Shown here piece after piece: positions 8,134-17,321 of a DNA stretch of 54,485 nt. Both the position numbers and the translations under genes were made by a program. The notes beneath the pieces were generated by a model. The model saw nothing but the letters and a program-made list of their open reading frames with translations. It ran no database searches and was not told the origin of the DNA. Positions within the stretch are counted from its first letter, which is position 1; each line of letters starts with the position of its first letter. Origin of the DNA: Cyanobacteria bacterium RI_101 (lineage in GTDB: Bacteria > Cyanobacteriota > Cyanobacteriia > Cyanobacteriales > Microcystaceae); contig WGLZ01000062.1 in NCBI GenBank assembly GCA_016471375.1, positions 1-54,485 on the forward strand, given 5' to 3'.

Positions 8134-9420
8134 TTAGACGGCGCCGCAGTTTTGCGCCCGTTGCAGATAATGACCGACGAGATAAAGGGAGCCGCAGAGG
8201 ACAACCAGCGCCGGGGGGGAGAACTTTTGGGCTTTATCCAGAGCGGTAAAGAGATCTTCCTCAGTTTCAATCTGAGCCAACCTTGGGCAGAGTTCCCGGG
8301 CCAGCGCCGCCAGTTCCCCCGGATCGGCGCTGGCGTGATCCGGCACGGCGGTTAAAAAGAGGCGATCCCCCGGATGTAGCAACGCCTGAAAAATCTCCGC
8401 CGGCTCTTTCGTTTTCACCATTCCCATCACCCAACAGACCGGACGGTTCCAGCGCCGGACATACTCGGCCAAAACTTCGGCGCCGGCGCCGTTATGGGCG
8501 CCGTCAATCAGGAAATCCTCTCCCAACCACTGCAAGCGCCCGGGCCACCGGGTTTGGGCCAGGCCCCGTTGGATGGCGTCCGGGGTAATCAAGAATCCTT
8601 GTTGATTTAAACTCTCCACCGTCGCCAGCGCCAGGGAGGAATTGATTAACTGATGCCGTCCCGGTAGGGGTAAGGGATAGACGAAATCCCCCCATTGGGC
8701 CCAATCCTGACCATTTTGGCTAAACCCTTGGGCCGGCGCAACCCAGACCTGGGGACAGTTTAAGGCTTGAACCCGCTCCGCCACCACTGTTTCGGCCTCC
8801 GGGGGGAAGACCCCTAAAATCGCCGGGCGCCCAGGTTTCAAAATCCCCGCCTTTTCCCCGGCGATGTCCGCCAGAGTCGGGCCTAAAATATGGCGATGCT
8901 CCAGACTGAGGGAGGTAATAACCGTAACCAGGGGGTCATCCACCACATTGGTGGCGTCTAGGCGTCCCCCCAACCCCACTTCCATCACGGCGACGTCCAC
9001 TTCTTCTTGGGCAAAGTAAAGCCACGCCGCGGCGGTCATCACTTCAAAGAGGGTGGGACTCTCCGGCAGACCCGTCGGCGCCTGGGGGGTAATTTCTTCT
9101 AGTAATTGGATTAAGCGGCTCTCTGGAATCGGTTGTTCATTTAAAACTAGGCGCTCCGTCCAGTGGATTAAATGGGGGGAGGTATAGCGCCCGACCCGGT
9201 AGCCCGCAGAGGTCAGGATCGAGGATAAATAGGCGCAAACGGAGCCTTTGCCGTTAGACCCAGCCACGTGGACGATGGGAACCCGGCGCTGAGGATCGCC
9301 TAAACGGGCCAACAGCGCCTGAATGCGAGTTAAACCAAGATTAATCCCAGAGCGTTGGTAGGGTTCAAGGAGGGCTGTCAGGGAAGTCAAAGCGGGCGCA
9401 AGATTGAAGAGACCGTCCAA
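8134..9420 (-). CDS. folC: Folylpolyglutamate synthase / dihydrofolate synthase FolC
   Basis: FolC adds glutamate to dihydropteroate and folates, an ATP-dependent step of folate synthesis in the cytoplasm. The 428-residue product has the Mur-ligase-type P-loop VAGSNGKGSV near residues 52-61, the YTSPHLIHWTER segment, MEVGLGGRLDATN near 148, LEHRHILG near 172 and the C-terminal domain segment FLIDGAHNGAG. Length is normal. The frame starts at a TTG (9418-9420), which keeps the family N terminus of about 50 residues before the P-loop; no better ATG is available upstream. It is transcribed towards msrA. Confidence 0.95.
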   Translation of the reverse strand: MDGLFNLAPALTSLTALLEPYQRSGINLGLTRIQALLARLGDPQRRVPIVHVAGSNGKGSVCAYLSSILTSAGYRVGRYTSPHLIHWTERLVLNEQPIPESRLIQLLEEITPQAPTGLPESPTLFEVMTAAAWLYFAQEEVDVAVMEVGLGGRLDATNVVDDPLVTVITSLSLEHRHILGPTLADIAGEKAGILKPGRPAILGVFPPEAETVVAERVQALNCPQVWVAPAQGFSQNGQDWAQWGDFVYPLPLPGRHQLINSSLALATVESLNQQGFLITPDAIQRGLAQTRWPGRLQWLGEDFLIDGAHNGAGAEVLAEYVRRWNRPVCWVMGMVKTKEPAEIFQALLHPGDRLFLTAVPDHASADPGELAALARELCPRLAQIETEEDLFTALDKAQKFSPPALVVLCGSLYLVGHYLQRAQNCGAV

Positions 9421-9738
9421 TTTTACAGAACTTTCAGAGATCTCCCAAAATCATCTGCCCAAGCCGCTGTTCAGGAACAGAGCCTCAGCCCAGACCTCCC
9501 GAGAGAAGAGGAACCGCCTCCTCCGGGGGGGGATAGACGAGGAATGATCCAACTGAGTGAAAGACATGTATTGTAGAATCAGGGAAGTAAGCGTTCTCTC
9601 TAAGAATGGGATTCAAAAACGCAAATGGATACAAGGCATACATTTTCGGATCCAAGGCGCGCATACAATAACTAAGTATTTATACTCTCAATCATGAATT
9701 CCTTTGTCATTTAAAAGTTCCTTGTTATCTAAAACGCC
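9421..9738. other. Intergenic region between folC and the MshEN-like gene
   Basis: This gap of 318 bases separates two divergent genes and should hold both promoters. A TATACT at 9681-9686 could be a -10 box for the downstream gene, but no convincing -35 box is at the right distance. A short imperfect duplication (GGATACAAGGCATACA and GGATCCAAGGCGCGCATACA) lies near 9630-9668. I see no RNA gene or open frame. Confidence 0.4.
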
Positions 9739-10362
9739 ATGTCGTCGATCTATAAACCTAAGCCCATTGGTCTGATTCTTCAGGAGGCGGATCTGATTAC
9801 CCCCGCCCAGATCGAGGTGGCTCTTCAGGATCAACAGTACTTTCAACTCCCCTTTGGGGAAATTTTGGCGCTCCACGGTTGGATTCGGCAAGAAACGGCG
9901 GATTTTTTTGTGGAAGAATGGCCCCGCCTTACCCTGGGCCCCTTAGACTGCCCCCTAGGGCACTACCTCCAGCGGGCGGCTTTGCTAGAAGAGCGTCAAA
10001 TTCAGGAAATTCTGCGGGAACAAAAACGACTGGGGGTGCGTTTTGGCTCTGTCGCCGTCATTAAGGGCTGGTTGCGCCCCAAGACCCTCGACTATTTTCT
10101 AGAAAATCTGATTCCCCAATCCGCCACCGACTCCGCCTTTCAGGTGCGGCGAATGATCCCCGAGTCAACTCCGCCCCGTCGTCGGGAAGAACCTAACCTA
10201 ACAACAGAGAGCGGCCTGGTTTTTAGCGAATCCACTATTACCGTGCCCAAGGGGTTCGCCCTAGTGGGCGTCGATCCCAAAAACACAGACCGAGAGGATT
10301 ACGACCTGTCGGGAGATCTGGAGGGGCATATTGATATTGACGATTTTTTCTGGACGGATTGA
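9739..10362 (+). CDS. Cyanobacterial protein with two MshEN-like repeats
   Basis: I do not recognise a named family. The 207-residue protein contains two similar helical units at about residues 8-60 and 74-125. Each follows the pattern of the N-terminal domain of type II secretion and type IV pilus ATPases (MshEN): a PxGxxLxxxxLIxxxQIxxALxxQ core, then a hydrophobic segment ending FGEIL or FGSVA. Some MshEN domains bind cyclic di-GMP, so a c-di-GMP role is possible but untested. No ATPase domain follows. The C-terminal third is charged and ends in an acidic DIDIDDFFWTD tail. It is transcribed away from folC. Confidence 0.55.
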   Translation: MSSIYKPKPIGLILQEADLITPAQIEVALQDQQYFQLPFGEILALHGWIRQETADFFVEEWPRLTLGPLDCPLGHYLQRAALLEERQIQEILREQKRLGVRFGSVAVIKGWLRPKTLDYFLENLIPQSATDSAFQVRRMIPESTPPRRREEPNLTTESGLVFSESTITVPKGFALVGVDPKNTDREDYDLSGDLEGHIDIDDFFWTD

Positions 10363-10442
10363 CGGCGCCGTCGCGGGAGGGGGGTTTTCAGCCGGTTGCC
10401 GTTAAAATTAGTTTTAAATTTAAAATTCAACCTTTGCCCTGA

Positions 10443-10778
10443 ATGAACGCGGAACCTATTCCCCCGATTACGCTTCCCCCCTTGCGAGATTGCCATCAGG
10501 AACAGATCTGGCTCCGGGCGGCGCTGGAGACCTGGCTCAACGAGGAATACCTACCCGAACCCGCGAATAGCCTCATCGCCGAGCGGGCCGCCCAAATTTT
10601 TATCCGCCAGCGCCTAGAGGGCGAAAACGACCTAGGGGGGTTAGTTCTCGCCATTGTCACGGAAATGCAAGCTTTCGATTTTCGCAATAGCTTCTATAGC
10701 GAGTTTGCCGTAGCCAACGCGGTGGGAGATTTGATTTTGAAGAGTTTAGGCTACGACCGCTGTTGCGGACAGTCTTAA
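10443..10778 (+). CDS. Conserved hypothetical protein, small and helical
   Basis: The 111-residue product has no motif I recognise. It is predicted to be soluble and mostly helical. A proline-rich start (PIPPITLPPL) is followed by a long amphipathic stretch rich in Ala, Glu and Leu and a C-terminal segment ending CCGQS with two adjacent cysteines. Codon use and the density of GCGCC words match the surrounding chromosome, which supports a real gene. It follows the MshEN-like gene on the same strand after about 80 bases and ends against convergent rpsN. Confidence 0.6.
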   Translation: MNAEPIPPITLPPLRDCHQEQIWLRAALETWLNEEYLPEPANSLIAERAAQIFIRQRLEGENDLGGLVLAIVTEMQAFDFRNSFYSEFAVANAVGDLILKSLGYDRCCGQS

Positions 10779-10806
10779 ACGCCCTCGCATTTTCCCCTCG
10801 GTGAAG

Positions 10807-11109
10807 CTACCAACTGGACTTGACCACGCCGGGGAGCAGTCCTTGGTGGGCCCAGGCCCGGAGGACGTTGCGGCAAAGTCCGAAGTCCCGGTAGTAGGAA
10901 CGGGGGCGGCCGGTGACCTGACAACGGTTGCGGCGCCGGTTGGGGGAACTGTTGCGGGGCAGGGCTTGCAGTTTTTGGTGGGCGGCCAGTTTATCTTCTA
11001 GGGTTTCCGCTAGGCGAAATTCTTCTTTTAGGGTTTCCCGTTTGGCGGCGTATTTGGCCACCAGGCGGGCTCGGCGCTTGTCCCGCTCGATCATGGATTT
11101 TTTAGCCAT
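10807..11109 (-). CDS. rpsN: 30S ribosomal protein S14
   Basis: S14 is a primary component of the small-subunit head. The 100-residue product starts [13 protein letters not shown] and has the C-terminal [25 protein letters not shown] block that defines the family. Only one of the four zinc-ligand cysteine positions is kept, and the length is about 100, so this is the long, zinc-independent form usual in cyanobacteria. It stands alone, outside the main ribosomal protein operons. Confidence 0.97.
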   Translation of the reverse strand: MAKKSMIERDKRRARLVAKYAAKRETLKEEFRLAETLEDKLAAHQKLQALPRNSSPNRRRNRCQVTGRPRSYYRDFGLCRNVLRAWAHQGLLPGVVKSSW

Positions 11110-11173
11110 AGGATTTTTAACTTAGAACTCTCAGTCTAAAAAGTCAGCGTTTCTCATGCTACCACACTTTGCG

Positions 11174-11203
11174 GATATCAGATATCAGCGATCCGTTATC
11201 AGG
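11174..11203. repeat. GATATCAG short repeat, copy 1
   Basis: GATATCAGATATCAG followed by a partial TTATCAGG lies between rpsN and the ABC ATPase gene. It belongs to the same family as runs near 14961, 44043 and 45308. Confidence 0.6.
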
Positions 11204-11263
11204 GGCAGGCGAAAACGGGGCGACTATGGCAAAATGGGGCGTTAACGCTTACCCCAACAGTTT

Positions 11264-13114
11264 ATGACAGCGCCGATTCTCTCTCTGCAAAATCTAGGGG
11301 TTTCCTTTCCGGGGGCGCCCCGACCGGCGCTGGGAGGTCTGAATTTGTCCCTCAAGCCGGGGGAGGTTTTGGGGCTGGTGGGGGAGTCGGGGTCGGGCAA
11401 GTCTTTGACGGCGCTGGCGATTTTGGGACTGTTGCCTCCGGCGGCCCGGCTAGCGCCGGAAAGCGAGATTTGGTTCCGTCCCGCCCAGGGGGAGCCGGTC
11501 AATCTGTTAGCCTTAGCGGAAACGGAAAAACGGGCCTACCGGGGCGGGCAGATCGCCATGATCTTCCAGGAACCCATGAGTTCCCTTAACCCGGTTTATA
11601 GTATTGGCTTTCAACTGACGGAAGCGATTCGTCTCCACCAAAACGTGAGTCCCCAACAGGCCCGACGGCAAGCCGTCGCCTTACTGCAAGAAACCCGAGT
11701 CATTCCGAGCGACAGCCAGTTAGAGGCGGAATTTCTCGGCGCTCAACCGCCCGCGCCCCAAGGTCAAGGTTCCGCGACCTGGGCGTTGGCTCAATATCTC
11801 GAACGGCGCCGGAGCCAATTTTTAGGGCGCTATCCCCACCAACTCTCCGGGGGGCAACTGCAACGGGTGATGATCGCCATGGCCATTTCCTGCGGCCCGA
11901 GTCTTTTAATCGCGGACGAACCCACCACGGCGCTGGACGTGACGGTGCAGGCGGAAATTCTGCGGCTTCTCCGAGATCTTTGCAAAACCCACCGGGAGAT
12001 GGCCTTAATTTTTATCTCCCACGATTTAGGCGTGATCAACGAAATCGCCGACCAGGTGGCGGTGATGTATCAGGGGGAGGTTGTGGAGCAGGGTTCTCGG
12101 GAGCAAATTCTTTACCAGCCCCGCCATCCCTACACCCAGGGACTCTTAGCCTGCCGTCCCCGCTTGGCGCCCCAGGCGCGAAAATTGCCGACGGTGGGGG
12201 ATTTTCTGGGTCAAACCCAAGCTCCGGCGCCGTTGGAAATCGTTACCCCGGCCCAAGAACGGGAACGGTTAGAACTCCTGTTGAAAGAGGAGCCTTTACT
12301 CCGGGTGGAAGGATTAACGGTGGAGTTGGGACAACGGAGCGTCTGGCGCTCCACGGCGCCGGCTCGGATTTTGGAGGACTTGAGTTTTGAGGTGTATCCG
12401 GGGGAAACCCTAGGGTTGGTGGGGGAATCCGGGTGCGGCAAATCCACCTTGGCTCGGGCGCTGTTGGGGTTAATTCCGATCCGCTCCGGTCGCGTTTATT
12501 TTGACGGGCAAGACTTAACTCGACTCTCCCCCCGCTCCCGGCGCTGGCGCCCCCTGCGGCGGCAAATGCAGATTATTTTCCAGAATCCCTACAATTCCCT
12601 CAATCCCCGCCGCAGCTTGGGTCAAACCGTCGAAGAGCCGTTAATTATTCATCGGGGACGGCGCTCTCAACACCGGGAACGGGCCCGCTATCTGCTAGAG
12701 CGGGTGGGCCTCGATCCCGACTGGTTCTCCCGGTTTCCCCACGAACTCTCCGGCGGTCAGCGCCAGCGGGTCTGTATCGCCCGGGCCTTGGCGCTCAATC
12801 CCCGTTTTATTATTTGCGACGAATCCGTCTCGGCGCTGGACGTGTCCATTCAGGCCCAGGTCTTGAATCTGCTCAAGGATTTGCAGTCGGAATTTCAATT
12901 AACCTATATCTTTATCTCCCACGACCTGAGCGTGGTGAGGTTTATGGGCGACCGGCTGATGGTGATGAAACAGGGGCGCCTAGCGGAGCCTGTCGACTCG
13001 GCGCCGGCGATTATCAATCACCCCAAGAGCGACTACACCCGGCGCTTGTTGGCGGCCATTCCCCAGTTTCCCGAAGATTTAACCTGGTTGGGGGACGCTC
13101 AAACCGGCGCTTGA
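11264..13114 (+). CDS. Fused two-domain ABC ATPase of the oligopeptide/nickel (DppD-DppF-like) class
   Basis: This 616-residue protein carries two complete ABC nucleotide-binding domains in one chain. The first has Walker A GESGSGKS near residue 38, signature LSGGQ near 198 and a DEPTTALD Walker B. The second has GESGCGKS near residue 387, signature LSGGQRQR near 496 and DESVSALD. Each ends with the peptide-class C-terminal extension (RHPYTQGLL and KSDYTRRLL). Such fusions (YejF-type) power uptake of peptides, microcins or nickel. No permease or binding-protein gene is adjacent, so the partners must be elsewhere and the substrate is unknown. Confidence 0.93.
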   Translation: MTAPILSLQNLGVSFPGAPRPALGGLNLSLKPGEVLGLVGESGSGKSLTALAILGLLPPAARLAPESEIWFRPAQGEPVNLLALAETEKRAYRGGQIAMIFQEPMSSLNPVYSIGFQLTEAIRLHQNVSPQQARRQAVALLQETRVIPSDSQLEAEFLGAQPPAPQGQGSATWALAQYLERRRSQFLGRYPHQLSGGQLQRVMIAMAISCGPSLLIADEPTTALDVTVQAEILRLLRDLCKTHREMALIFISHDLGVINEIADQVAVMYQGEVVEQGSREQILYQPRHPYTQGLLACRPRLAPQARKLPTVGDFLGQTQAPAPLEIVTPAQERERLELLLKEEPLLRVEGLTVELGQRSVWRSTAPARILEDLSFEVYPGETLGLVGESGCGKSTLARALLGLIPIRSGRVYFDGQDLTRLSPRSRRWRPLRRQMQIIFQNPYNSLNPRRSLGQTVEEPLIIHRGRRSQHRERARYLLERVGLDPDWFSRFPHELSGGQRQRVCIARALALNPRFIICDESVSALDVSIQAQVLNLLKDLQSEFQLTYIFISHDLSVVRFMGDRLMVMKQGRLAEPVDSAPAIINHPKSDYTRRLLAAIPQFPEDLTWLGDAQTGA

Positions 13115-13143
13115 CTTCCTCTCCTGTAAAAGCGGGTCGGAAA

Positions 13144-14259
13144 CTACAACAAAGGGTGAAAAAAGAAGGCGAATCCCAAAATGCCGTAGGTGGCTAGTAA
13201 GAGAGTCCCTTCTAACCAATTGGAGCGCCCGTCGCTACTGATGGAATTGACAATAAACACCGCGACGGCCACGGCCACAACTTCAAAGGGGTTAAAGTTT
13301 AAATCCATGGGTTGCCCGATAAACCAACCCGCAATCACCAACACCGGCGCGACGAAAAAGGCGATTTGCAAGCTAGACCCCATCACCACTGAGACGGAGA
13401 GGTCCATTTTATCCTTCATGGCGACCGTAACGGCGGTGGCGTGCTCCGCGGCGTTGCCGATGATGGGCAACAAAATCACCCCCGTAAAGAGGGGCGTTAA
13501 GCCCAAGCCCTCGGTGGCTTCTTCTAGGGACTCCACCAACAATTCCGACTCTAGGGCGACTCCGAGGGTCACGGCCAATAAAACGCCCACCCAAAGCCAG
13601 AGATTCGGTTTGTAGGGATGGGCCTGCTCCCCTAGATCTTCGTTTTCAGAAATTCCCACTTCGTAGAGATAGCTATGGGTTTTCATGGAAAACAAGAGAC
13701 TTAAACCGTAGACGCCCATGAGAATGACCGCCACGGCGATAGAGAGTTGTTGTAGAAGGGATTCTTCAATGCCCGTCGAGGTGTATTGCAGGGCCGTGGG
13801 CAACAGCAGGGCGATCACGGCCAAATTCATGGAAGAGGCGTTGAGACGGGCGGCGATGGGTTGAAAACTCTGCTCCTTAAAGCGCAGTCCCCCCAGAAGC
13901 ATGGCGAACCCCATCACTAAGAGTAAGTTGCCGATAATGGAGCCGGTGATAGTGGCCTTGACCACGTCAATTAATCCCCCCTTCAGGGCGACATAGGCCA
14001 AAATTAACTCCGTGGCGTTGCCAAAGGTGGCGTTCAGCAATCCCCCCAAATTGGGCCCCAGCACCACGGCGATTTCCTCGGTGGCCGTTCCCATAAAAGC
14101 CGCTAGGGGCACAATGGCCAGCGCCGCCAGCAGAAAGACGGAAGTTTGTCCCCACTCCTGCCAGTGGGCCCAGAGGGAGAGGGGGAAAAAGATTAACAGG
14201 CAGAGAAAGAAAATATTTTTCTTCACAGGATCTTTTAAAGGGGGGAGAATGGAGGGCAT
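13144..14259 (-). CDS. cax: Ca2+/H+ antiporter, CaCA family
   Basis: The product is an integral membrane cation/proton exchanger with about 11 hydrophobic segments. The two alpha-repeat motifs that form the ion path are clear: GGLLNATFGNATELI near residue 74 and IIGNAAEHATAV near residue 267. Between the halves is an acidic stretch (LVESLEEATEG), as in other CAX proteins. I chose the ATG at 14257-14259 (MPSILPPLKDPVKKN), giving 371 residues; a longer frame to 14337 has no membrane or family features. It likely exports Ca2+ using the proton gradient. Confidence 0.93.
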   Translation of the reverse strand: MPSILPPLKDPVKKNIFFLCLLIFFPLSLWAHWQEWGQTSVFLLAALAIVPLAAFMGTATEEIAVVLGPNLGGLLNATFGNATELILAYVALKGGLIDVVKATITGSIIGNLLLVMGFAMLLGGLRFKEQSFQPIAARLNASSMNLAVIALLLPTALQYTSTGIEESLLQQLSIAVAVILMGVYGLSLLFSMKTHSYLYEVGISENEDLGEQAHPYKPNLWLWVGVLLAVTLGVALESELLVESLEEATEGLGLTPLFTGVILLPIIGNAAEHATAVTVAMKDKMDLSVSVVMGSSLQIAFFVAPVLVIAGWFIGQPMDLNFNPFEVVAVAVAVFIVNSISSDGRSNWLEGTLLLATYGILGFAFFFHPLL

Positions 14260-14404
14260 TATAGCGGAGTTTTTCCAGACCGGCGCCGTTGGCGAACCTT
14301 GGACAGAAAACCGCGATGGGGTATGATTTGGCTCCAAAGGCCGGGCGACCAGCGGCCCGTTTTCCTTGACTTTAAATTGCTAGCGATATCTTAGGGAGTG
14401 TTCC

Positions 14405-14959
14405 TTGTCTAAACTCTTACGTTGGGCGGACGCCATCGACCGCTGGAGCGAGCGCCTAGGGCGCTGGACAAACGGTTTAGTGTTGGCGCTAGTCCTTCTC
14501 GGCGCCGGCAACGTGGCGGCCCGCTATCTAGGCAAGTTGGCGGGAGTGAGTCTAACCTCCAATGGCTCCCTAGAATTACAATGGTATATTTTTGATCTTA
14601 TCTTCCTCTGGGGCGCCGCCTACGCGCTCAAACACGACGAGCATGTGCGGGTGGATATTTTTTATAAAAATTTGAGCGTCAAAGGTCGAGCCTGGATCAA
14701 TCTCTTGGGAACGGTTTTTTTCCTGATTCCTTTTTGCGTGTTGGTGATTTTCTATTCCTGGGGTTCCGTGGCGAACTCCTGGCAAATTGGGGAATTATCG
14801 CCGGATCCGGGAGGACTGCCCCGTTACCCCATTAAGTCCATGATTTTAGTCGGTTTTGCCTTGTTAATTCTTCAAGGTCTAGCGGAAATGATTAAAAATT
14901 GGGCTACGATTACCGGTCGGCGCTCGGGGGAAGCGGAGATCCATGAGCCGAACCTCTAA
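14405..14959 (+). CDS. TRAP transporter small permease (DctQ)
   Basis: This 184-residue membrane protein has four hydrophobic helices and the DctQ pattern: an N-terminal amphipathic stretch, LQWYIFDLIFLWGAAYAL, then HDEHVRVDIFY, typical of TRAP small subunits. The start is a TTG at 14405 preceded by GGGAG. It works with the large DctM subunit encoded 82 bases downstream to import an organic anion or other solute using a sodium gradient. The periplasmic binding protein DctP is not adjacent. The gap to dctM contains a GATATCAG-type repeat. Confidence 0.9.
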   Translation: MSKLLRWADAIDRWSERLGRWTNGLVLALVLLGAGNVAARYLGKLAGVSLTSNGSLELQWYIFDLIFLWGAAYALKHDEHVRVDIFYKNLSVKGRAWINLLGTVFFLIPFCVLVIFYSWGSVANSWQIGELSPDPGGLPRYPIKSMILVGFALLILQGLAEMIKNWATITGRRSGEAEIHEPNL

Positions 14960-14960
14960 G

Positions 14961-14993
14961 TCAGATATCAGTTACCAGTTATCAGTTATCAAT
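14961..14993. repeat. GATATCAG short repeat, copy 2
   Basis: CAGATATCAG followed by TTACCAG and two TTATCAG-like units lies between dctQ and dctM. A separate short repeat, CCTGAGCGGAGTCGAAGGGT, follows at about 15001. It resembles CCTGAGCTTGTCGAAGGGT at about 22479. Confidence 0.6.
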
Positions 14994-15041
14994 TTTTTGC
15001 CCTGAGCGGAGTCGAAGGGTCAGTTAACAGGGGAGAGAATT

Positions 15042-16385
15042 GTGAGTTTAACCTATGAATTTGAATGGCTAGGCCCCTTAATGTTTGTGGGGGCTTTAAT
15101 TTTTCTATTTTCGGGCTATCCCGTGGCCTTTGCCCTAGGGGGAGTCGCTATTCTGTTCGCCGGTTTGGGCAGCGCGCTGGGCGCCTTTGACCCCATTTTT
15201 TTATCGGCTCTGCCCCAACGGATTTTTGGCATTATGTCCAACGGCACCTTGTTGGCCATTCCCTACTTCATTTTTCTAGGCTCTATGCTGGAAAAATCGG
15301 GCATCGCCGAGGAGTTGCTGGAAACCATGGGCATTCTCCTGGGGCGCCTGCGGGGCGGTTTGGCCCTGGCGGTGGTCATTGTCGGCGCGCTCCTAGCGGC
15401 GACGACGGGGGTGGTGGCCGCGACGGTGGTGGCTATGGGGCTGATTTCTCTGCCCATCATGCTCCGCTACGGTTACAACAAAGAACTGGCCACAGGGGTG
15501 ATCGCGGCCTCCGGCACCCTGGGACAAATTATTCCCCCCAGCGTGGTTTTAATTGTGTTGGGGGATCAGTTGGGGGTCTCTGTGGGGGATCTGTTTATCG
15601 GCTCCTTTATTCCCGGCGTCATGATGGCGGGCGTCTTTGGGATTTACGTGCTAACGGTGGCTTGGCTGAAACCGGAGGCGGCGCCGGCTCTGCCCGCGGA
15701 GGTGCGAATCCTAGGCGGCTCGGCGCTCCGGCGCCGGGTGGCTCAATCCCTCATCCCCCCTTTGGTCTTAATTTTGCTGGTGCTTGGCAGTATTTTCTTC
15801 GGACTGGCCACTCCCACGGAAGCCGGCGCCGTCGGCTCCCTCGGGGCCATGGCGTTAGCGGCCCTTAAACGGCGCTTGAGTTGGCCGGCGGTTTGGCAAG
15901 TCTGCGACGCCAGTCTCCGCATTACCGCTATGGTCATTTTTATCCTCCTTGGCTCCACGGCTTTTAGCCTCGTGTTTCGGGGTCTGGAGGGAGACCGCTT
16001 CATGTTTGACCTCTTGGCTAATTTACCGGGCGGACAAACGGGGTTTTTAGCGGTGAGTATGCTGACGATTTTTATTTTGGGCTTCTTTATCGACTTTTTT
16101 GAGATTGCCTTTATCGTCCTGCCCCTATTTAAGCCGGTGGCGGAATCCCTGCAACTGGATTTGCTTTGGTACGGCGTTGTGGTCGGCGCTAATTTGCAGA
16201 CCTCTTTCCTTACTCCGCCCTTTGGCTTCGCCCTCTTTTATCTCCGAAGCGTGGCGCCGGCGGAGATTCAGACGATAGAAATCTACCGCGGCGCGATTCC
16301 CTTTATTCTGTTGCAACTGTTGGTTTTACTCTTGATTATTCTCTTTCCCGCTTTGGTGACTTGGCTCCCGTCTCTCTCTCGTTAA
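15042..16385 (+). CDS. TRAP transporter large permease (DctM)
   Basis: The 447-residue product is a very hydrophobic protein with about 12 helices. It contains family segments such as PYFIFLGSMLEKSG near residue 71, the glycine/alanine/threonine-rich GALLAATTGVVAATV near 115, and GTLGQIIPPSVVLIVLGDQ near 160. The start is a GTG at 15042 with GGGGAGAG about five bases upstream. It forms the transport channel with DctQ. Similar proteins appear in cyanobacterial TRAP systems for glutamate or other acids, but the substrate cannot be told from the permease alone. Confidence 0.93.
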   Translation: MSLTYEFEWLGPLMFVGALIFLFSGYPVAFALGGVAILFAGLGSALGAFDPIFLSALPQRIFGIMSNGTLLAIPYFIFLGSMLEKSGIAEELLETMGILLGRLRGGLALAVVIVGALLAATTGVVAATVVAMGLISLPIMLRYGYNKELATGVIAASGTLGQIIPPSVVLIVLGDQLGVSVGDLFIGSFIPGVMMAGVFGIYVLTVAWLKPEAAPALPAEVRILGGSALRRRVAQSLIPPLVLILLVLGSIFFGLATPTEAGAVGSLGAMALAALKRRLSWPAVWQVCDASLRITAMVIFILLGSTAFSLVFRGLEGDRFMFDLLANLPGGQTGFLAVSMLTIFILGFFIDFFEIAFIVLPLFKPVAESLQLDLLWYGVVVGANLQTSFLTPPFGFALFYLRSVAPAEIQTIEIYRGAIPFILLQLLVLLLIILFPALVTWLPSLSR

Positions 16386-16567
16386 CGAAGAAACCGGGCC
16401 GGTCGGTCGTTTTTCGCCCAACGCCTAGAGATTATCGGAAGTCAAATCCCGCTCGGCAAGAGACGGCGCTGGCGGGAACGCCCCAGATCGTTAAAATAGG
16501 GGAGTCTTAGGCGGAGAACCCAGAGCGCTTCTCTTCTTAAGATTTTTCAGTGTGAGGAGTATGAGTT

Positions 16568-17167
16568 ATGCGAATTAACCCCAAAAAATCCCTAGGTCTG
16601 GGATTGGGAGTCTCCTTGGCCCTACTGGCCTCGGGTTTTGGACTCTCGGAACTCGCGCCGCAAAGCAGTCAGGCCCAACCGGTGCCCCTAGCCCGCCGCA
16701 GTAGTAGCCCCTGGCAAAGCGCTTCCTTCCCGGTGGAAAATTTTCAAGCCTATACCTCCGGTTTTGGCTATCGTCCCAATCCCACAGGGGAGGGAACCCA
16801 GTTTCACAACGGGTTGGATCTAGCGGCGCCGATGGGGAGTTACGTCCGTAATTGGTGGGGCGGGCAGATTACCGAGCTTTCCGACCACACCGCCTGCGGC
16901 GTCATGATTCGGGTTCAATCGGGGCCTTGGCAACACGTTTACTGTCACCTCCAGGGGCAAGTGCAAGTTCACCAGGGGCGCCGCTATTTAGTGGATCGGG
17001 AAGGGGGCATTATTCTCCAGCAGGGTCAGGTCTTGCCCACCGGCGCCCGTATCGCTCGGGTGGGGATGACGGGGCGCACCACCGGCCCCCACCTCCATTG
17101 GGGGTTGAAGCACAACGGCGAATATATTGATCCGGCTCGGGTCTTGCAAGCGATGCTCGGCGCTTAA
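16568..17167 (+). CDS. Secreted M23-family metallopeptidase
   Basis: This 199-residue protein starts with a signal peptide (two lysines, then a Leu/Gly-rich core, likely cut after SQA near residue 36). The M23 domain fills the rest. FHNGLDLAAP supplies the HxxxD zinc pair, TACGVMIRV follows, and GPHLHWGLK gives the HxH motif. M23 enzymes of this kind (LytM-like) cut peptidoglycan cross-links in the periplasm. No coiled coil precedes the domain, unlike EnvC/NlpD, so it may be a direct hydrolase. It stands alone between the TRAP genes and psb28. Confidence 0.92.
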   Translation: MRINPKKSLGLGLGVSLALLASGFGLSELAPQSSQAQPVPLARRSSSPWQSASFPVENFQAYTSGFGYRPNPTGEGTQFHNGLDLAAPMGSYVRNWWGGQITELSDHTACGVMIRVQSGPWQHVYCHLQGQVQVHQGRRYLVDREGGIILQQGQVLPTGARIARVGMTGRTTGPHLHWGLKHNGEYIDPARVLQAMLGA

Positions 17168-17247
17168 GCGCTTAAATTCAAATCTGGAGCAAGATTAACC
17201 CGACGGCGCCGGGCTGGGTTAACGCGCCTATTTTTCTCGAAACTGTC

Positions 17248-17277
17248 TTGAGATTGGCGCTCTTGCTACGTTATACT
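17248..17277 (+). promoter_or_regulatory. Probable sigma-70-type promoter of psb28
   Basis: TTGAGA at 17248-17253 and TATACT at 17272-17277 are separated by 18 bases and lie about 45 bases before the psb28 start. This is a good match to a vegetative promoter. Confidence 0.6.
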
Positions 17278-17321
17278 GAATTTTAATAAATTCTTGTGAA
17301 CTTAAAAAGTCGAATAAAATA

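Noticed and set aside
14401-14405. Sigma-70 promoter for dctQ from TTGACT at 14366
   Set aside because: The best -10 candidate is only 15 bases away and weak, so I did not call it.
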